Assembly: GCA_022822575.1 (NCBI GenBank)
Contig: JAJEBJ010000061.1
Coordinates: 1-12,211, forward strand
DNA from: Alphaproteobacteria bacterium
GTDB lineage: Bacteria; Pseudomonadota; Alphaproteobacteria; SP197
Reading direction: 5' to 3'
Length of the DNA: 12,211 bases
The notes under the pieces were generated by a model. It saw only the letters and a program-made list of their open reading frames with translations. It was not told the DNA's origin and searched no databases. Of the stretch, positions 7,664 to 12,211 are shown one piece after another; the first letter of the stretch is position 1; each line of letters opens with the position of its first letter. The translations under genes were made by a program, and so were the position numbers.

Positions 7664-8770
7664 ATGACGAATTTCCATGATGTGTTCCGGAACTCGCAGT
7701 TCGACCGGCGGCAATTCGCTTCCCTCGCCGCGGCCGCGGGAGTTGCCATGTTCACGACACCCCTGGCCCTGCGTCCTGCGCGGGCCGCAGGCGGTGACCT
7801 CGATGTCTTCGAATGGGCCGGTTACGATCTGCCCGAATTCCACCAGGCCTATGTCGACCAGCATGGCGCCTCTCCCGAATTCGCCATGTTCGGTGAGCTC
7901 GAGGAGGCGTTGCAGAAGCTGCGCGGCGGTTTCGTCACCGACGTCACCCATCCCTGCACCAGCAGTATCGGCCGCTGGGCCGACGCCGGCGTCATTCAGG
8001 CCGTCGACACGGATCGGCTCGACCACTGGGGCGACATCTTCCCGAGCATGCGCGAGATCAAGGCGCTCCACTACCAGGACAGCATCATCGGCGTGCCGGC
8101 AGACTGGGGCAACTCGTCCATCCTCTACAGGTCCGACCTTGTCGAGCCCATGGAGAACTCGTACAACCTCTTCCTCGACGAGCGTTACGCGGGAAAGATG
8201 GCGTTCTTCGATTCCGCCGACGCCTTCGCCCAGGTCTGCGGGCTGATCCTCGGAGTCCATCCCTTCACGATGGATGAAGCGGAAATCGCCGAGGCTGCCG
8301 ACATCATGCGGCGCATCCACGCCAACCTGCGGTTCTACTGGACCGATCCGACGCAGATCGAGCAGGCGCTCGCCGCCGGCGAGATCGTGCTGTCCTATTC
8401 CTGGAACGGCTCCGCCAAGAACCTGAAGTCCCAGGGGCTGGATGTCGCCTTCATGGACCCCAGGGAAGGGATCCTCACGTGGGTGTGCGCCCTGGCGCTG
8501 GGCAACGGCAATCCCGGAAACCTCGACCTGGCCTACGATTTCGTCAATGCCTGGACCTCGCCCGAGGCGGGCCAGAACCTGATCGAGATGTACGGCTACG
8601 GACATTCCAACACCAAGGCGTTCCCGCTGGTCGCCGCGGAGGTCCTGGACTCACTGGGTATTGCCGACCCCGACGCCATGATGGCCAAGGGCACCTTCAT
8701 CGAGGAGATGTCGCCCGACACGCGTGAAGCGGTGATCAGGGCCTTCGACGACGTGAAGTCCGGTATCTGA
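7664..8770 (+). CDS. extracellular solute-binding protein, PotD-like, Tat signal
   Basis: A 368-residue periplasmic substrate-binding protein of the type that feeds polyamine/carboxylate ABC importers (SBP_bac, PotD-like). The N-terminus has a twin-arginine signal: DRRQFASLAAAAG at 14-26 with R15-R16, a hydrophobic core, and an ARA cleavage site near residue 41. The mature part starts GGDLDVFEWAGYDLPEF, like the strand opening of PotD proteins. It continues with GVPADWGNSSILYRSD, then SYSWNGSAKNLKSQG in the hinge and pocket region. Ligand unknown; polyamine, amino acid or guanidino compounds are possible. The ATG at 7664 is chosen because GGAGG lies 8 nt upstream; upstream in-frame starts (GTG 7619, ATG 7634) lack this and would place extra residues before the signal. 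No ABC permease or ATPase gene is in the window. It heads the operon that continues with the RraA-like, aldolase and ThDP genes. Confidence 0.88.
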   Translation: MTNFHDVFRNSQFDRRQFASLAAAAGVAMFTTPLALRPARAAGGDLDVFEWAGYDLPEFHQAYVDQHGASPEFAMFGELEEALQKLRGGFVTDVTHPCTSSIGRWADAGVIQAVDTDRLDHWGDIFPSMREIKALHYQDSIIGVPADWGNSSILYRSDLVEPMENSYNLFLDERYAGKMAFFDSADAFAQVCGLILGVHPFTMDEAEIAEAADIMRRIHANLRFYWTDPTQIEQALAAGEIVLSYSWNGSAKNLKSQGLDVAFMDPREGILTWVCALALGNGNPGNLDLAYDFVNAWTSPEAGQNLIEMYGYGHSNTKAFPLVAAEVLDSLGIADPDAMMAKGTFIEEMSPDTREAVIRAFDDVKSGI

Positions 8771-8781
8771 GGATCACGGGA

Positions 8782-8814
8782 CAGGGCCCTGCTCGCACCG
8801 CGAGCAGGGTCCTG
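8782..8814 (+). terminator. strong intercistronic hairpin (attenuator or mRNA stabiliser)
   Basis: A 15-bp inverted repeat with a 3-nt loop. Arms 8782-8796 and 8800-8814 pair perfectly except for one G-U (8786/8810), with loop ACC at 8797-8799. It begins 12 nt after the binding-protein stop and ends 8 nt before the RraA-like ATG. No T-run follows, so it is not a standard intrinsic terminator. Such stems after binding-protein genes often stabilise the upstream mRNA and lower expression of downstream genes. The right arm also contains the only purine-rich stretch (GAGCAGGG) that could act as ribosome site for the next gene, so folding could also limit its translation. Confidence 0.6.
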
Positions 8815-8822
8815 CACCTTCG

Positions 8823-9521
8823 ATGACTGACGCTTACGACATCCGCCCCTTCCCCGAGCCGATCGGTGCCGCCCTGGTGGAGCGCCTCGCGCAGGCGGAG
8901 ACCGCCACGATCGGCCACGCCCGGCTTCACGGGTTTCTCGATTCGGGCATCCGCCCGGTGATCGCCGACCGACGCATCGCAGGGACTGCCGTTACCGTGC
9001 GCATTCCCGGGGCCGACTCGACGCTGTTGCACCACGCCCTGGGCTACGTGCGGGCCGGCGACATCCTCATGATCGACCGTTGCGGAGACGACCTCCACGC
9101 GTGCTGGGGAGGCTCGCTCACGGTCGCCGCCAGGGCGCGGAATCTTGCCGGTGCGGTGATCGATGGCCGTGCCACGGACTTCGGCGACATCAGGCGCATC
9201 GGCTTTCCGGTGTGGTGCCGGGGGCCGTCGCCGATCACGACGCGCCTGCTCGCGGCAGGGGGTGGCCTCAACGTCCCGGTCACGGTGGGGGGCGTCGTCG
9301 TCAATCCCGGCGATGCGGTGATTGCCGACGACAACGGTGTCGTGGTGCTCGCTCCAGGTGAGGCGGAACTCTGGGCGAACTACGCTCTTGACGAGCAGTC
9401 CGAGGAGATTCCCTTCAACGAGGCGCTGGAGCGCGGGGAACGGCTCGGCGTCCTTTCCGGAGCGACGGCAATGATCGAGGAGGCCACCGGCCTCGATCTC
9501 GGCGGGGACGAAGGAACATGA
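8823..9521 (+). CDS. RraA family protein (HMG/CHA aldolase-like fold)
   Basis: A 232-residue member of the RraA/4-hydroxy-4-methyl-2-oxoglutarate aldolase family. Recognisable segments are AETATIGHARLHG (25-37), GTAVTVRIPGAD (54-65), AGDILMIDR (78-86), and AGAVIDGRATDFGDIRRIGFPVW in pieces around 109-131. Family aldolases use a D-X20-R-D motif. Here the first position is G97 (in WGGSL) and the Arg position is T118, with only D119 of the motif kept. Canonical aldolase or oxaloacetate decarboxylase activity is therefore doubtful. It may act on a different substrate or have a non-enzymatic, RraA-like role. The ATG at 8823 has only a weak ribosome site, within the right arm of the preceding hairpin. 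Its stop overlaps the next gene by 4 nt (ATGA), showing translational coupling to the HpcH/HpaI aldolase. Confidence 0.88.
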   Translation: MTDAYDIRPFPEPIGAALVERLAQAETATIGHARLHGFLDSGIRPVIADRRIAGTAVTVRIPGADSTLLHHALGYVRAGDILMIDRCGDDLHACWGGSLTVAARARNLAGAVIDGRATDFGDIRRIGFPVWCRGPSPITTRLLAAGGGLNVPVTVGGVVVNPGDAVIADDNGVVVLAPGEAELWANYALDEQSEEIPFNEALERGERLGVLSGATAMIEEATGLDLGGDEGT

Positions 9522-10261
9522 CCGCCGATCTCGCGATCTGGCTCTCCACTCCCCATACGGCCATGATCGAAATCGCCCGTGACCTGGGGTTTCGGCGCGT
9601 CGTGCTCGACATCGAGCACGGCGTCTTCGACCTCGAACGCCTGGACAGGCTGGTGCCCTTCGCCCGAGCCCTCGGCATGGAAGTCCACGCGAAGATTCTG
9701 GGGCCTGAGGCCATCCCCATCCAGCAGGCACTCGATCTTGGATGTGACAGCGTCATCATTCCGCACATCGAGGGCCTTGATCACGCGTCCCGGACCTGTG
9801 CCGCTGCCAAGTACCCGCCGCTTGGCACACGCAGCTTCGCGGGCGGCAGGACCGTTGCCTACGACGCACCCACGGACGGCTGGTTCGAGGCGGAGAACCG
9901 GCGGCAGCTGTGCTTTCCCATGATTGAAAGCGCGGCGGCGCTTGCGGATATCGATGCGATCCTCGCACTCGACACGGTGGACGGGGTGTTCGTCGGACCG
10001 TCCGATCTCGCATTGTCGTGCGGACGGGACCGCTACCGCTTTTCTGCCGAAGACCGCCGGGATCTGGAGGCCATCGCAGGAGCAGCGGTGGTTGCCGGCA
10101 AACCCTGGATCATGCCCGGCTGGTCGGCCGAGGAACGTATTCTCGCCAGGAAGCTGGGAACCGCATGGATGGTCGTCGCCGACGAGACGGGGTCGATCTA
10201 TTCAGGTCTGGCCGCGGCACTCGAGGCGATTGCCGCCGAGATCGGAGAGAACGGACAATGA
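9518..10261 (+). CDS. HpcH/HpaI family aldolase
   Basis: A 247-residue class II (metal-dependent) aldolase-family protein that typically cleaves a 4-hydroxy-2-oxo acid to pyruvate plus an aldehyde, acting in the cytoplasm as a TIM barrel. LDIEHG at 30-35 carries the catalytic H34. CFPMIES at 132-138 gives the metal ligand E137, and VGPSDLALS at 159-167 gives metal ligand D163. KYPPLGTRSF matches the family's KYPPxGxR segment. Where HpcH-type enzymes carry a substrate-binding Arg (Arg70 of E. coli HpcH) in a V-R-V strand, this protein has K59 (VHAKI), so substrate preference may differ. Length matches the family (about 250-265). It overlaps both neighbours by 4 nt (ATGA at each end), so it is co-translated with the RraA-like and ThDP genes. 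The exact substrate is not identifiable. Confidence 0.92.
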   Translation: MTADLAIWLSTPHTAMIEIARDLGFRRVVLDIEHGVFDLERLDRLVPFARALGMEVHAKILGPEAIPIQQALDLGCDSVIIPHIEGLDHASRTCAAAKYPPLGTRSFAGGRTVAYDAPTDGWFEAENRRQLCFPMIESAAALADIDAILALDTVDGVFVGPSDLALSCGRDRYRFSAEDRRDLEAIAGAAVVAGKPWIMPGWSAEERILARKLGTAWMVVADETGSIYSGLAAALEAIAAEIGENGQ

Positions 10262-11880
10262 CGACACACAACACGGGAGAGGCCCTGATACATCTTCTGA
10301 AGGCCTACGGTGTCGACACGGTCTTCGGCATGCCCGGTGTCCACACTCTCGACTTCTATCGAGCGCTCCCAGAAGCCGGAATCCGCCACATCGGCGTGCG
10401 CCACGAACAAGGGGCGGGTTTCATGGCGGACGGTTATGCACGCATCTCCGGCCGGCCCGGAGTCTGCCTTCTGATCAGCGGTCCCGGCATCACCAACGCG
10501 GCGACGCCGATCGGCCAGGCCTACTCCGATTCGCAGCCCATGCTGGTCCTCTCTTCCGTCAACAGCCTCGCCGATCTTGGCATGGGCAGGGGACGGCTTC
10601 ACGAGATTCCGGACCAACGGGCCGTGACTGCGCCGATCACACACTTCAGTGAGATCGCAACGACACCCGCGCAGGCAATGGAACTCGTCCATCGCGCCTT
10701 CGCCCACTTCGCTTCCCACAGGCCCCGACCCTGTCACATCTCGGTTCCGCTGGATGTGCTGCCTCAACCCTCTGAGGGCGCGATCGCGGCAGCGCGCCTG
10801 CCGGGCCGACCGGTGCCGGACAGCAGCGCGCTCGATGCCGCCGCGTCGCTCGCGTCCTCATGCGGTCCTGCAGTGATCATCACGGGGGGAGGCTCGGTGG
10901 ATGCGGCCGAGGAAGTTCGCGCACTTGCCGAGCGCCTCGGGGCGGCTGTGTTGCCGACGATTGCCGGCAAGGGTGTCGTGCCCGCGGACCACCCCCTGTC
11001 GCTCGAGATGACGGTGGACCAGCCGGGCACGCAGTCCTTCATCTGCGAAGCCGGACTGGTCATCGCCGTTGGCACGGAGTTCGCAGAGCCCGATTTCTGG
11101 ATTCCCGAACCCCTGCCGGTGACAGGCAAGCTCATCCGCATCGACATCGATGCAGGAACACTGGCCCGGGACTGGCGCGCCGATGTCGCCATCCTCGGTG
11201 ATGCCGCCCGGTCCCTGGATGGCATCCTGCAGCGTCTCGAGGGTCGCAATACCGGGCCCGGATACGGCAGTGACGCCCTCGACAAGGCGCGCGGGGCCGG
11301 ACGCTCCGACTTCGGTTCCCTCGAGCGGCTGCACGAACCTGTCATCCAGGCCATCCGGAATGCGCTTCCTCCCGATGGATACTGCTTCACGGACATGACG
11401 CAGATCGCCTATTCCGGCTACTCGCTCTTTCCGGCCAACAGGCCGCGCCAGTGGTTCTTCCCCGCCGGCTACGGCACCCTGGGTTTCGCCTTGCCTGCGG
11501 CGATCGGAGCCGCGTTCGCCGCACCCGAACGGCCCGGCGCTGTGCTCATTGGCGATGGCGGACTGCAGTTCACCATGGCGGAACTCGCAACAGCCGTCGA
11601 ACACGAACTCCCTCTCGCCATCGTGCTCTGGGACAATCACAGCCTCAAGCAGATCGCCCGATTCATGCGCGAGCAGCAGATCCAGGAAATCGGTGTGCAC
11701 CCCAGGAACCCCGATTTCGCCACGCTGGCGCAAGCCTACGGCATGGCCTACGCAAAACCCTCGGGCCTGGAGGAACTCAGCGAATCCATGCGCCAGGCAT
11801 GGCAGACCAAGGGGCCGACCCTCGTGCACGTCGACGAGTTCGCAGACTGGGTCCAGGAAGCAGCGCACGCTTCCCACTGA
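10258..11880 (+). CDS. ThDP-dependent 2-oxo-acid decarboxylase (5-guanidino-2-oxopentanoate decarboxylase-like)
   Basis: A 540-residue thiamine-diphosphate enzyme with the three-domain layout of acetolactate synthase and 2-oxo-acid decarboxylases: Pyr domain (about 5-170), central domain (about 190-330) and PP domain (about 370-530). The catalytic cofactor-activating Glu is E50 in RHEQGAGFMADGYAR (48-62). The Mg/ThDP motif begins with GDG at 432-434 and ends at WDNHS (458-462), with Asp-Asn where many members have Asn-Asn. The opening FGMPGVHTLDFYRALP and the GRGRLHEIPDQRA stretch resemble 5-guanidino-2-oxopentanoate decarboxylase (AruI), an enzyme of the arginine transaminase pathway; this assignment is from memory of the family and is moderate. 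A carboligating acetolactate-synthase-like role is the alternative. Start: ATG at 10258 with GGAG 10 nt upstream and an ATGA overlap with the aldolase gene; the longer open frame to 10018 is rejected because it runs inside that gene. Confidence 0.88.
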   Translation: MTTHNTGEALIHLLKAYGVDTVFGMPGVHTLDFYRALPEAGIRHIGVRHEQGAGFMADGYARISGRPGVCLLISGPGITNAATPIGQAYSDSQPMLVLSSVNSLADLGMGRGRLHEIPDQRAVTAPITHFSEIATTPAQAMELVHRAFAHFASHRPRPCHISVPLDVLPQPSEGAIAAARLPGRPVPDSSALDAAASLASSCGPAVIITGGGSVDAAEEVRALAERLGAAVLPTIAGKGVVPADHPLSLEMTVDQPGTQSFICEAGLVIAVGTEFAEPDFWIPEPLPVTGKLIRIDIDAGTLARDWRADVAILGDAARSLDGILQRLEGRNTGPGYGSDALDKARGAGRSDFGSLERLHEPVIQAIRNALPPDGYCFTDMTQIAYSGYSLFPANRPRQWFFPAGYGTLGFALPAAIGAAFAAPERPGAVLIGDGGLQFTMAELATAVEHELPLAIVLWDNHSLKQIARFMREQQIQEIGVHPRNPDFATLAQAYGMAYAKPSGLEELSESMRQAWQTKGPTLVHVDEFADWVQEAAHASH

Positions 11881-12211
11881 CATCGAGGTCCGTCCGCGAT
11901 CCTGCCGCATCGAGGCCTGCGCGCCAGATGCATCCGATGCCGCGCCTTTGGTTCCACAGGTGCCGGCGGGTATTCCCGCCTCTTCCCGACTCCCTCCTTC
12001 TTCCACTTCTCGCTTGCGGCTCCAAATGATTGAATCAGAGCATTGATATGGATCGACCTGTCTACATCGGCTCTGACTGTTTCCATCCACACTTCCTTTC
12101 GACATGGCGGGAGCGGAACGCGGACGGCTTGTTGCGACGGTGGATTACTCTGATATCCGTGGGTTGGTTACCACCTGCCTTCACTTCGTCGCGGAGCTGC
12201 CTCTCTCTCGA
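11881..12211. other. 331-nt region without a convincing gene
   Basis: After the ThDP stop, no frame on either strand shows a recognisable protein. The sequence is less GC-biased from about 12020 to 12060. Two plus-strand frames stay open to the window edge, from ATG 12048 and ATG 12104. Neither has a ribosome site or a familiar N-terminus, so neither is called. A short hairpin at 11965-11980 is the only structure noted. No tRNA, repeat or clear promoter is visible. Confidence 0.5.
11965..11980 (+). terminator. possible terminator hairpin after the ThDP gene
   Basis: A perfect 6-bp GC stem, GGCGGG and CCCGCC, with a TATT loop, lies 84 nt after the ThDP stop. It is followed by a pyrimidine-rich stretch to about 12010 rather than a clean T-run. 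Its position at the end of the operon fits a terminator, but the stem is short and such stems arise by chance in GC-rich DNA. Confidence 0.3.

Noticed and set aside
6959..8605. 548-codon open frame on the minus strand
   Set aside because: It lies antisense to the ADP-ribosylhydrolase domain and the binding protein, both of which have clear family motifs. The translation is low-complexity and resembles no family; it results from G/C-biased third positions.
10018..10257. 80-codon upstream extension of the ThDP gene
   Set aside because: It runs within the HpcH/HpaI gene in another frame, is Arg-rich and unlike the family; the ATG at 10258 has a ribosome site and matches the family N-terminus.
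10858..12105. 415-codon open frame on the minus strand
   Set aside because: Antisense to the ThDP enzyme, which has intact catalytic motifs; no recognisable domain and no ribosome site.
12048..12211. Plus-strand open frames from ATG 12048 and ATG 12104 running off the window
   Set aside because: No ribosome site, no recognisable sequence and only 36-54 codons; such frames are expected by chance in this composition.

Overview
The window is GC-rich. Its protein-coding reading frames have strongly G/C-biased third codon positions, which produces many long antisense shadow frames. Gene content (a fused TRAP permease, a Tat-exported PotD-like binding protein, and RraA, HpcH/HpaI and ThDP enzymes for 2-oxo-acid chemistry) suggests a heterotrophic proteobacterium, most likely an alphaproteobacterium. 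That taxonomic placement is inference from gene content and composition. There are no rRNA, tRNA, CRISPR, insertion-sequence or phage features that I can support. Ten protein-coding genes cover nearly all of the window.

Layout. (1) 17-2179, plus strand: a TRAP transporter permease with the DctQ and DctM subunits fused in one chain; its solute-binding partner presumably lies upstream of the window. (2) 2309-5546, minus strand: a co-directional set read from right to left as SDR oxidoreductase, MFS transporter (3 nt after the SDR stop), VOC-fold protein, then a purine-type phosphoribosyltransferase. It converges on the TRAP gene. (3) 5547-5641: a 95-nt divergent promoter region holding an imperfect inverted repeat. 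(4) 5642-7480, plus strand: a two-domain protein joining a CysQ/IMPase-like phosphatase to an ADP-ribosylglycohydrolase. It is followed by a short coding-like remnant in the same frame. (5) 7664-11880, plus strand: a PotD-like binding protein, a strong 15-bp hairpin, then three tightly coupled enzyme genes with 4-nt ATGA overlaps: RraA-like, HpcH/HpaI aldolase and a ThDP-dependent decarboxylase resembling 5-guanidino-2-oxopentanoate decarboxylase. (6) 11881-12211: 331 nt without a convincing gene.

How the genes may work together. Region 5 reads as a small catabolic operon. A periplasmic protein captures a cationic or carboxylated small molecule, and the cytoplasmic enzymes would process a 2-oxo acid by decarboxylation and aldol cleavage. 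The RraA-like protein lacks the residues tied to aldolase activity in its family, and the aldolase carries Lys where relatives have a substrate-binding Arg, so the substrate is probably not the textbook one. No ABC permease or ATPase accompanies the binding protein here. The phosphatase/ADP-ribosylhydrolase fusion is the most unusual protein in the window: both domains keep their metal-binding motifs, which suggests sequential action on a nucleotide-ribose compound. Whether it belongs to the same pathway as region 5 cannot be decided from the sequence.
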